A stretch of 64,000 nt of DNA, from assembly GCF_004331345.1 (NCBI RefSeq), contig NZ_SJJZ01000001.1:372001-436000 (forward strand), given 5' to 3'. Source of the stretch: Kribbella soli. GTDB lineage: Bacteria > Actinomycetota > Actinomycetes > Propionibacteriales > Kribbellaceae. The position numbers and the translations under genes were made by a program. Under the pieces are notes generated by a model. That model saw only the letters and a list, made by a program, of their open reading frames with translations. It had not been told where the DNA came from and made no database searches. Below, piece by piece: positions 34,719-41,524 of this stretch. How positions within the stretch are numbered: the first letter of the stretch is position 1; the number at the start of each line of letters is the position of its first letter.

Positions 34719-35573
34719 ATGACGAACTCAACCATCACCCTCGCCGAGGACCTGACCATCACCCGGATGGGGTACGGCGCGATGCAACTCGCCGGACCAG
34801 GCGTCTTCGGACCCCCCAAGGACCGCGATCAGGCGATCGCCGTACTGCGGGAGGCCGTCGCACTCGGCGTCACCCACATCGACACCAGCGACTTCTACGG
34901 GCCGACCGTGGTCAACGAAATCATCAAGGAGGCGCTGCACCCGTACCCGGCGGACCTGGTCCTGGTCACCAAGGTCGGCGCCCGGCGCGGCGACGACGCC
35001 AGCTGGATCCCGGACCTCGCACCGGACGCGCTGCGCGCCCAGGTCCACGACAACCTCGAGCACCTCGGCCTCGACGTCCTCGACGTGGTCAACCTCCGGA
35101 CGGAGTTCCACGACGGTCCCGGCGAGGGTTCGATCGCCGAGCAGTTCACCGTGCTCGCCGAACTGCAGCAGGAGGGTCTGATCCGGCACCTCGGCGTCAG
35201 CGGTGTCACGATCGCGCAGATCCGCGAGGCGCAGGCGATCGCTCCGGTCCGGACCGTTCAGAACCTCTACAACCTCGTGAACCGGCAGGACGACGACGTG
35301 GTCGACTACTGCGCCGACAACGGCATCGCGTACGCCTCGTTCTTCCCGCTGGGTGGATTCACCCCGCTGCAGTCCGAGACGCTGGCGAAGGTCGCGGCCC
35401 GTCTGGACGCCACCCCGCAGCAGGTCGCCCTCGCCTGGCTCCTCCAGCGCTCCACCACCAGCGTCGTCATCCCCGGTACGTCGTCACGGGCCCATCTGCG
35501 CGAGAACGTCGCCGCGCGGGACCTCGTACTACCCGCCGACGCCATCACCGAACTTGATGCGATCGGCGCCTGA
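34719..35573 (+). CDS. Aldo/keto reductase
   Basis: 284-residue NADPH-dependent oxidoreductase. The (beta/alpha)8 family motifs are visible: THIDTSDFYG with catalytic Asp and Tyr, LVTKVGARRG with the catalytic Lys, the His-equivalent segment VVNLRTEFHDG (here Arg/Thr replaces the usual family His), and the cofactor end STTSVVIPGTSSRAHLREN. It closely resembles the AKR group that accompanies TetR genes in actinobacteria. It is monocistronic. The substrate is unknown. Confidence 0.9.
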   Translation: MTNSTITLAEDLTITRMGYGAMQLAGPGVFGPPKDRDQAIAVLREAVALGVTHIDTSDFYGPTVVNEIIKEALHPYPADLVLVTKVGARRGDDASWIPDLAPDALRAQVHDNLEHLGLDVLDVVNLRTEFHDGPGEGSIAEQFTVLAELQQEGLIRHLGVSGVTIAQIREAQAIAPVRTVQNLYNLVNRQDDDVVDYCADNGIAYASFFPLGGFTPLQSETLAKVAARLDATPQQVALAWLLQRSTTSVVIPGTSSRAHLRENVAARDLVLPADAITELDAIGA

Positions 35574-35588
35574 CCTCCCCGGCACCGC

Positions 35589-35633
35589 TTTCCGGAACTT
35601 TTCTGCCGCCTGGCGCAACAAAAGTTCCGGAAA
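35589..35633. repeat. Perfect 14 bp hairpin, family F1 repeat (copy A)
   Basis: TTTCCGGAACTTTT (35589-35602) is exactly complementary to AAAAGTTCCGGAAA (35620-35633), with CCTGGCG in the loop. It starts 16 bp after the aldo/keto reductase stop, a good place for a terminator. Copy B at 59367-59409 shares CCGCTTTCCGGAA, the loop CCTGGCG and GTTCCGGA at identical spacing. A half copy lies at 50179-50193. Confidence 0.7.
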
Positions 35634-35749
35634 TCTAGTGCCATGCGCCGCAAGTCCGCGTCGTAAGTCCGGCCCGGTGCGATCACGGCTCCCGCGCTCA
35701 GCCCGTTCAGACCCGGACCCCGCGCCCCGCGCCCCGCGCCCCGACCAGC

Positions 35750-35840
35750 CTCCCCAAACCGGTTCAGGGAGGCTCTTGTCTCCGACCGGGGAGCAATACT
35801 GCCCGATTCGGGCAGTATTGCTCCCCAAACCGGTTTGGGG
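35750..35840. repeat. Compound palindrome in a 330 bp gene-free stretch, family F3 (copy 1)
   Basis: The 15-mer CTCCCCAAACCGGTT occurs at 35750-35764 and again at 35821-35835. Between them lies a perfect 39-nt palindrome (35788-35826; arms GGGGAGCAATACTGCCCGA, one central base). The second 15-mer is itself the start of the palindrome CCCCAAACCGGTTTGGGG (35823-35840). The rest of 35574-35903 is C-rich and has no coding potential that I can see. Copy 2 of the family sits inside a gene at 49265-49308. Confidence 0.7.
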
Positions 35841-35903
35841 CCGGGGAAGAGGCGGGCACCCAGTCGACTCCGGACTTATCGCACGAATTTCCGGCGCGGA
35901 AAG

Positions 35904-36455
35904 CTAGCGGAGTTCGCGCTGGAGCATCTGGATGAGGGCGTCGACGTCGGACTCCACCATGGGTTCGCCGGTCATGCCCATCCGGTGCAGCAGCGTGCCG
36001 ATGACGATGTCGATGAAGAACAGGACGCGCTGCTCGGACAGACCGAGCGACTCGGTGAGCACCTGGCGGTACGGGTCCTGGAGCTGCGTGGAAAGGATCT
36101 CGCGCAGCCCCGGATCACCGATCGCGTCGGTGAACACCCCGGCGAACGCGGCGGCGACCCCAGGCTCCGCGATCCGCCGCGCGCCGAACCGGACCGCGGC
36201 GGCCACATCCTCCTCGCGAGTGTGCCCGACCAGTGGCAGCGGGCCGAAAGTGTCCACGAGGCACGCGGTGACGAGTGCACCCTTGGACGGCCAGCGCCGG
36301 TAGATCGTGGTCTTCGCGATCCCGGCCGCGGCGGCGATCCGATCGACCGTGGCCCGGGTGTACCCGAGCTGGTGAACCGTCCGCAGTGTCGCCGCGAACA
36401 CCTCCGCGTCGACGCTGGAACGGGGCCGGCCGGGCGGCCGGGTGGTGGGAGCCAT
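35904..36455 (-). CDS. TetR family transcriptional regulator
   Basis: 183-residue repressor with an N-terminal HTH (ATVDRIAAAAGIAKTTIYRR, then WPSKGALVTACLVD) and a TetR_C-like ligand domain resembling the AcrR/YxaF group. The basic start PTTRPPGRPRSS may help DNA contact. It diverges from a hydrolase gene at 36528; the 72 bp gap contains a clear dyad, so it probably controls both. Confidence 0.9.
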   Translation of the reverse strand: MAPTTRPPGRPRSSVDAEVFAATLRTVHQLGYTRATVDRIAAAAGIAKTTIYRRWPSKGALVTACLVDTFGPLPLVGHTREEDVAAAVRFGARRIAEPGVAAAFAGVFTDAIGDPGLREILSTQLQDPYRQVLTESLGLSEQRVLFFIDIVIGTLLHRMGMTGEPMVESDVDALIQMLQRELR

Positions 36456-36475
36456 GGGCCCATCCTACTAGTTAT

Positions 36476-36505
36476 GCTACCGTCGGTATCGATACTAATC
36501 GTAGC
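36476..36505. promoter_or_regulatory. 30 bp dyad, probable TetR operator
   Basis: The outer arms GCTAC (36476-36480) and GTAGC (36501-36505) and the inner palindrome GTATCGATAC (36486-36495) share one centre. The dyad lies midway between the divergent TetR (start 36455) and hydrolase (start 36528) genes, the normal place for a TetR operator. Confidence 0.55.
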
Positions 36506-36527
36506 GAAACCGCAGGGACGGTGCCCG

Positions 36528-37514
36528 ATGCACAGATCCGCCACCATGGCCCCACCCACGCAGCGGCCACCTCTGGGCGTCCGCCTCGTGTACTCCGTAC
36601 GCAAGGAGCCCGACTACCGCTCGATGTCGCCCGCGGACCTGGCCGCGTTCGGCGAAGTAGCGAACCGGATCGTCAACTCGCGCCTCGCCCGGCTGCTCAC
36701 CGGCATCCCGCACAGCGGCGTGACGATCACCTGGCAGCAGGTCCAGCTCGCCGACCGCACGATCCGCGTGCGCGTCCACCGCCCGAAGAACCCGACCGCG
36801 CGCAAGCTCCCGCTGGTGCTTCACGTGCACGGCGGCGGGTACGTCGGAACCGCGGTGCAGTGCGACTGGATCAACAGCCACGTCGCCGCCCGGGCGTCCG
36901 CGGTGGTCGTGTCCGTAGAGCACCGGCTGATGGACCACGACACCCCACTCGCCGCGATCGTCGACGACGGCTGGGACGTACTGCGGCACGTGTTCCAGCA
37001 CGCCGCCGACTGGGGTGTCGACCCGACCCGGGTAGCGGTCGCCGGGGAGAGCGCCGGGTCGATGGTCGCGGCTCTGTCCGCACTGCGGGCCCGGGACGCG
37101 GGCCTGTCGCTGCGGGCCCAGGTGCTGGTCAATCCGTGCGTCGACGTGACCTCGACCGCGCTCGACTACGAGTCGGTGACGCAGTACGCCGATACTCCGA
37201 CGCTCACCCGCGAAGGACTCGAGTTCTTCCGGCGTCTCGCCGTACCGGGAGAAACCGATCCGCGTCCGCTGTCGCCGCTGTACGCCGACCGCCTGGACGG
37301 GCTGCCGCCGACGCTGATGGTGATCCCGGTGCTCGATCCGGTGGCGGACCACGGCCGGGTGTACGCCGAACGCCTCCGGGAGGCGGGCACCACGGTCGAG
37401 GTCCGCGAGTACTCCAAGGCCGGGCACGCGTTCATCAGCATGCCCGGTCTCGTACCGCAGGCACGGCCGGCCCGCGACCGGCTCGTCGAGTTCCTCTGCG
37501 AGCGGTTCAGATAG
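36528..37514 (+). CDS. Alpha/beta hydrolase (HSL/GDXG-type esterase)
   Basis: 328-residue esterase of the hormone-sensitive-lipase group. The oxyanion motif HGGGY is in VLHVHGGGYVG, the nucleophile Ser in VAVAGESAGSMVAALS (GESAG), and the acid/base pair in PVLDPVADHG and KAGHAF. No signal peptide is present, so it is intracellular. The start is ATG 36528; ATG 36546 is an alternative. Expression is probably under the divergent TetR. Similar pairs degrade small esters or detoxify compounds; the ligand is unknown. Confidence 0.9.
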   Translation: MHRSATMAPPTQRPPLGVRLVYSVRKEPDYRSMSPADLAAFGEVANRIVNSRLARLLTGIPHSGVTITWQQVQLADRTIRVRVHRPKNPTARKLPLVLHVHGGGYVGTAVQCDWINSHVAARASAVVVSVEHRLMDHDTPLAAIVDDGWDVLRHVFQHAADWGVDPTRVAVAGESAGSMVAALSALRARDAGLSLRAQVLVNPCVDVTSTALDYESVTQYADTPTLTREGLEFFRRLAVPGETDPRPLSPLYADRLDGLPPTLMVIPVLDPVADHGRVYAERLREAGTTVEVREYSKAGHAFISMPGLVPQARPARDRLVEFLCERFR

Positions 37515-37530
37515 TTGCCGACAGCACCCG

Positions 37531-39090
37531 TCAGCCGATTCCGGACGTCGGCGTGCCGGACGCCAGCCAGGTGCTGAGCAGCCGGGCGCCGGCGCCGGTC
37601 GCGCCGACGGAGTACTCGAACCGGTCGGCCGGGGACTCCGCGATCGACGACAGATCGAGGTGCACCCACGGAAGATCGCCGGCGAACGCCTTCAGGAACA
37701 GCGCCGCCGTGATCGAGCCCGGGCCCTTCGAACTGTTCACCGAGTCGGCGATCGGCGTCGAGATCAGGTCCTCGTACTCGGCCGGCAGCGGCATCCGCCA
37801 CAGTTCCTCGCCGGACACCCGGCCGGCGTCCGCGAGGTTGTCCGCCAGCGCGTCGTCGGTCGCGAACATCCCGCCGTACAGCATCGCGCCGAGCGACACC
37901 TTGATCGCGCCGGTCAGCGTGGCGATGTCGACGAGTACGTCGGGCTTCAGCTCCTGCACGGCGTACGCGAGCCCGTCGGCGAGCACCAGACGGCCCTCGG
38001 CGTCGGTGTTCTTCACCTCGGTGGTGCGGCCGCCGAAGTGCCGGATCACGTCGTCCGGGCGGTACGCCGTACCGGACGGCATGTTCTCCGCGGCGCAGAC
38101 CAGGCCGGTGACCCGGACGTTCGCTCCGAGGTCACGCAGCGCCGACAGCGTGGCGATCACCGAGCCGCCGCCGGTCATGTCGCGCTTCATCGACACCATG
38201 CCCTCGCGCGGCTTCAGCGACAGGCCGCCGGTGTCGTAGGTGATGCCCTTGCCGACGAGCACGACGTACGGCGTCTTCTTGTTCGCACCCTCGGGCACGT
38301 AGTCGAGCCGGATGAGCCGCGGCGGCCGGGTCGAGCCCTGGCCGACCGCGAGGATGCCGCCGAACCCGTCGGCGGCGAGCTTCTTCTCGTCCCAGACCGT
38401 CACCTCGAGCCCGGTCGCGGCGGCGACCTCGGTCGCGCGCGCGGCCAGCCAGGCCGGGTCCTTCTCGTTCGACGGGGTGATCGCGAGCTGCCGGGCCAGC
38501 CAGCCGGTGCGCCCGATCACGACACCCCGGTCGATCACCGCCTGCCGGACCGCGGCCGATCCGTCGGTCAGCGTGACAGTGCCGACGGCAGGCTTGCCCG
38601 CGTCGACCGTCTTCTGCGTGTACGAGAACGAGCCGAGCACGACGCCCTCGGCGAGCGCCTGCAGCGCCGCGTCGTCGATGCCCTCGGCAACGACAGTGGT
38701 GAGCTCGTCCTTGCCGCGGCCGAACCGCGCGATCGCCGCACCGGCGTGTCGCAGGTCCTTGGCGCTCCCGCCGCCGGCCCCGACCAGCAGGATCTCGGTC
38801 ACCTCACCGGTCAGCAGCGGGTACGCCGCGGCCGCACCGGCGGACGGGGTGAACCCGGTCGCCCGCTGCACCTCGAGCAGCCGGTCGAGGTCGACGCCGA
38901 GCCGCCCCCCGGCCTCCTTCGCGGCGGCCGGCAGACCGTCCTCGTCACCGACGACAACAACCCAGGTCGACGACCCGTGCACCGGCAGACCGGGCTGCCA
39001 GGCAACGACCGGAAGACTGGGAAAAGGAGACGAACTACTGCGGCGAGCCACTGGGTCGAACCTCACTGTTTGATCAGATAGAAGCTGCAT
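37531..39090 (-). CDS. pepA: Leucyl aminopeptidase (M17)
   Basis: 519-residue cytosolic aminopeptidase. The family signature NTDAEGRLVLADGL is intact, as are the metal-binding VGKGITYDTGGLSLKP and SMKRDMTGGGSVIA. I start at ATG 39090 (MQLLSDQTVRFDPVA), where homologues begin; the reading frame extends upstream into a non-coding palindromic element. It degrades peptides during protein turnover. It converges with the esterase after 16 bp. Confidence 0.94.
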   Translation of the reverse strand: MQLLSDQTVRFDPVARRSSSSPFPSLPVVAWQPGLPVHGSSTWVVVVGDEDGLPAAAKEAGGRLGVDLDRLLEVQRATGFTPSAGAAAAYPLLTGEVTEILLVGAGGGSAKDLRHAGAAIARFGRGKDELTTVVAEGIDDAALQALAEGVVLGSFSYTQKTVDAGKPAVGTVTLTDGSAAVRQAVIDRGVVIGRTGWLARQLAITPSNEKDPAWLAARATEVAAATGLEVTVWDEKKLAADGFGGILAVGQGSTRPPRLIRLDYVPEGANKKTPYVVLVGKGITYDTGGLSLKPREGMVSMKRDMTGGGSVIATLSALRDLGANVRVTGLVCAAENMPSGTAYRPDDVIRHFGGRTTEVKNTDAEGRLVLADGLAYAVQELKPDVLVDIATLTGAIKVSLGAMLYGGMFATDDALADNLADAGRVSGEELWRMPLPAEYEDLISTPIADSVNSSKGPGSITAALFLKAFAGDLPWVHLDLSSIAESPADRFEYSVGATGAGARLLSTWLASGTPTSGIG

Positions 39091-39119
39091 AACCGTAACG
39101 ACCCCGGCCGGTGCCGCAA

Positions 39120-39284
39120 AGAGGGTGTCTCGGGACTCTGCGCCGTAGCGAGCAGGTGCTCGGCGGAGTGCCTCGGTGCGCTGGAGCGGAGGGGTCGATG
39201 TGGTTTCATCGTGCCCTTCGCTCCAGTGCAGCGAGGTGCCCGCCGAGTGCCGCGCAGTAGGCGCAGAGTCCCGAGACGCCCTCT
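39120..39284. repeat. 165-nt fully self-complementary element E1
   Basis: Outer arms 39120-39144 and 39260-39284 match at 24 of 25 positions (both contain GTCTCGGGACTCTGCGCC). Pairing continues inward with CTCGGCGG, CTGGAGCG/CGCTCCAG (39181-39188 and 39219-39226) to an apical CGATG-N6-CATCG (39196-39211). The entire gap between pepA and DUF3117 is therefore one rod. Element E2 at 46030-46187 shares CGCCGTnGCGAGC, GCGGAGTGC and GCGCAGnAGGCG in the same order. No ORF or protein similarity is seen within it. Confidence 0.8.
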
Positions 39285-39313
39285 CGGGCACCCACCGGGG
39301 TCGGGGTGATAGG

Positions 39314-39335
39314 CAGGGGGCGACCAGACCCCCTG
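39314..39335 (-). terminator. Terminator-like hairpin after the DUF3117 gene
   Basis: CAGGGGG and CCCCCTG pair around an 8-nt loop, 11 bp past the DUF3117 stop on the minus strand. No U-tract follows, as is usual in high-GC actinobacteria. Confidence 0.5.
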
Positions 39336-39345
39336 GAGGATGTGA

Positions 39346-39513
39346 TCAGCCGACGACGGCCTTCAGTGCGTTGCCGAGCTCGGTCGCTTCGTCGGCGTTG
39401 AGCTCGACGACGAGCCGACCGCCGCCCTCGAGCGGAACCCGCATCACGATCCCGCGGCCCTCCTTGGTGACCTCGAGCGGACCATCGCCCGTCCGCGGCT
39501 TCATCGCCGCCAT
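39346..39513 (-). CDS. DUF3117 small protein
   Basis: 55-residue protein reading MAAMKPRTGDGPLEVTKEGR, then GIVMRVPLEGGGRLVVELNA, then DEATELGNALKAVVG. This is an almost invariant actinobacterial family (DUF3117; M. tuberculosis Rv1211 is of this kind as I recall). The fold is probably a single beta-sheet with one helix. The ribosome site GGGAAGGGG is 7-15 nt before ATG 39513. Extreme conservation implies a core role, but none is established. As in mycobacteria, it lies close to the tagA and glg genes. Confidence 0.93.
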   Translation of the reverse strand: MAAMKPRTGDGPLEVTKEGRGIVMRVPLEGGGRLVVELNADEATELGNALKAVVG

Positions 39514-39652
39514 GCGCGCACCCCTTCCCAGTGTCGGTGTTGAGCGACGACACCGCGCGGCAGACCGTCGCCGGCGCCGTTGCGGTGATGCGCCGTCGGC
39601 GCGTATCGCAGTGTGTATCGGACCCCATTATTCCCGATCCCAGGCCAGAGCC

Positions 39653-40498
39653 GTGCACCATACGGCAGACTCGAGTCTTGTGCACGCCCGTTCAGCCCTC
39701 TTCGACCTGTACGGCGACCACCTGCGCGCGCGAGGTGCGCAGGCTCCGGTCGCGGCTCTCGTCCGGCTGCTCGCGCCGCTCGGGGTCCACCCGCCCGCGG
39801 TCCGGACCGCCGTCTCCCGGATGGTCCGGCAGGGCTGGCTGGAGCCGGCCCGGATCGACGGCCAGCCCGGGTACGCGCTGACGTCCCGGGCGCGTCGCCG
39901 CCTCGACGACGCCGCCGCGCGCATCTACCGGACCGCGCCGGACGGCACGCCGGTTGTCACCGGTTCCGAGGGCCCGGGCGACTGGGACCGGCACTGGCAC
40001 CTGGGCATTCTCCGCGAGGTCCCGAACGCCCGGCGCCGCGACCACCTGGCGAGCCAACTCTCCTTTCTGGGTTGGGCTCCGCTGTCCGACGGCGCCTGGG
40101 TCGGGTTGCGCAACGACGCCGAGGTGGACCAGATCCTCGGGGTGGAGGGGATCGCCGCGGATCGGTTCCGCGCCCCGGTCGACGCGGGCGCGGTCGAGTT
40201 CGCCCGGCGGGTCTGGAAACTCGACGAGCTCGGCGCGTCGTACGACGCCTGGCTGATCGAGGCGAAGGCACTCGTGGACGCCGCCGGCACGGACACAGGC
40301 GACGAGCACGCGTTCGCCGTACGGTCGGAACTGGTGCACGAGTGGCGCAAGTTCCTGTTCCTGGATCCGGGGCTTCCGGACGAGCTGCTGCCGGCCGACT
40401 GGGCGGGGACGAAGGCGGCCGAATTCTTCGATTTCCATGCAGAACGATTGGGCCCCGCGGCCGGGCGTTTCGTCGACGACTGCCTGACACAGCACTGA
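39653..40498 (+). CDS. PaaX-type transcriptional regulator
   Basis: 281-residue regulator of the PaaX family, repressors of phenylacetate degradation that respond to phenylacetyl-CoA. The winged helix reads RSALFDLYGDHLRARGAQAP, then PAVRTAVSRMVRQGWLEPAR; the C-terminal PaaX domain contains DWDRHWHLGILREVPNARR and VHEWRKFLFLDPGLPDELLP. The start may be GTG 39653 or GTG 39680; neither has a strong ribosome site. It is followed after 32 bp by an enoyl-CoA hydratase, the frequent partner of such regulators. Confidence 0.88.
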   Translation: MHHTADSSLVHARSALFDLYGDHLRARGAQAPVAALVRLLAPLGVHPPAVRTAVSRMVRQGWLEPARIDGQPGYALTSRARRRLDDAAARIYRTAPDGTPVVTGSEGPGDWDRHWHLGILREVPNARRRDHLASQLSFLGWAPLSDGAWVGLRNDAEVDQILGVEGIAADRFRAPVDAGAVEFARRVWKLDELGASYDAWLIEAKALVDAAGTDTGDEHAFAVRSELVHEWRKFLFLDPGLPDELLPADWAGTKAAEFFDFHAERLGPAAGRFVDDCLTQH

Positions 40499-40530
40499 AA
40501 ATTTCACTGACAGTCAAGGAGCTGACCACG

Positions 40531-41322
40531 ATGAGTGATTCCGTCACGTACGCCGTATCGGAGGGTGTCGCGACTATCACGCTGAACCGGCCGGATGCGA
40601 TGAACGCGCTCGACACGCCGACCAAGGTCCTGCTCCGCGACACGGTCCTGGCCGCCGCCGACGATCCGGCGGTTCGCGTCGTCGTACTGACCGGGACCGG
40701 GCGGGCGTTCTGCGTCGGGCAGGACCTGAAGGAGCACATCGGGCTGCTCCAGGCCAACGACCAGGCCGCGCTGTGGAGCACCGTGCCGGACCACTTCGCG
40801 CCGATCGCGCTCGCGCTCGCCGAGATGCCGAAGCCGGTGATCGCGGCGATCAACGGTGTGGCGGCCGGGGCCGGCGCGTCGATGGCGTTCGCGTGCGACT
40901 TCCGGGTCGTCGCCGACACCGCGGGCTTCAACCTCGCCTTCACCGGCATCGCGCTGTCCTGCGACACCGGGATCTCCTGGACGCTCCCCCGCCTGATCGG
41001 CCAGGCGAAGGCGCTCGAACTGCTCTACTTCCCCCGCACCGTCCCCGCCGCCGAAGCCCTCGACCTCGGACTGGCCACCTCGGTCGTCCCCGCCGCCGAC
41101 CTGGAAACCGCGGTCGCCGACCTGGCAACCAAACTCGCAGCCGGCCCCACAGTCGCCTACGGCTCCGTCCGCCGATCCCTCAGCTACTCAGCCAGCCACA
41201 CCCTCGCCGAGGCCCTCGTCTTCGAAGCCACCAAAATGCAACTAACCGGCTCCACAGAAGACCACCACAACGCCGTGTCCGCCTTCGTAGCCAAACAAAA
41301 ACCCACCTTCACCGGCCGCTAA
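40531..41322 (+). CDS. Enoyl-CoA hydratase/isomerase (PaaG-like)
   Basis: 263-residue crotonase-fold enzyme. The oxyanion hole is in FCVGQDLKEHIG and NGVAAGAGASMAFACDFRVV; the residue usually glutamate in hydratases is replaced in FTGIALSCDTGISWTLPRLI by an Asp-containing loop like that of PaaG isomerases. With the PaaX gene upstream this points to the ring-isomerising step or a related acyl-CoA step of aromatic degradation. ATG 40531 follows AAGGAG. The rest of the paa cluster is not in the window. Confidence 0.85.
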   Translation: MSDSVTYAVSEGVATITLNRPDAMNALDTPTKVLLRDTVLAAADDPAVRVVVLTGTGRAFCVGQDLKEHIGLLQANDQAALWSTVPDHFAPIALALAEMPKPVIAAINGVAAGAGASMAFACDFRVVADTAGFNLAFTGIALSCDTGISWTLPRLIGQAKALELLYFPRTVPAAEALDLGLATSVVPAADLETAVADLATKLAAGPTVAYGSVRRSLSYSASHTLAEALVFEATKMQLTGSTEDHHNAVSAFVAKQKPTFTGR

Positions 41323-41376
41323 ACCTCTCCCACCGCCCAGCCCGCCCCCCTCCGCCCCGCCACCCCGCGCCACCCA

Positions 41377-41437
41377 CCGGGGGTGTGAACAGGGAGTGGG
41401 GGCGATGCACAGGGAATAACCTGTTCACCGCCCCCGG
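41377..41437. terminator. Long stem-loop after the enoyl-CoA hydratase gene, family F2 repeat
   Basis: CCGGGGG-T-GTGAACAGG (41377-41393) pairs with CCTGTTCAC-CG-CCCCCGG (41420-41437), about 16 bp with one bulge. Its 36-base core (41389-41424) aligns to 23355-23390. It lies 55 bp after the hydratase stop and is a plausible terminator. Confidence 0.65.
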
Positions 41438-41488
41438 CGCGCGGGGGCAGCCCCGACAACCTGCCCGGATGCGCGGTGTCGCCAGGTC

Positions 41489-41516
41489 TTGTAATCGTTT
41501 ACGTAAGCGATTACAA
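41489..41516. promoter_or_regulatory. 28 bp palindrome with two overlapping LacI-type half-site sets
   Basis: The sequence is symmetric at 26 of 28 positions. It contains TGTAATCGTTTACG and CGTAAGCGATTACA, which each fit the LacI-family pattern nGnAAnCGnTTnCn. It ends 8 bp before the GTG start of the SBBP-esterase gene, so a bound repressor would block the promoter or the start of a leaderless mRNA. It is unlike the operators of the LacI gene at 55212, so another LacI protein is expected. Confidence 0.6.
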
Positions 41517-41524
41517 CCTGACGT

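Noticed and set aside
36275..38239. 654-codon plus-strand open frame across the esterase and pepA
   Set aside because: It runs in the wrong frame over a GDXG esterase and antisense over pepA, and the protein is dominated by Arg and Pro.
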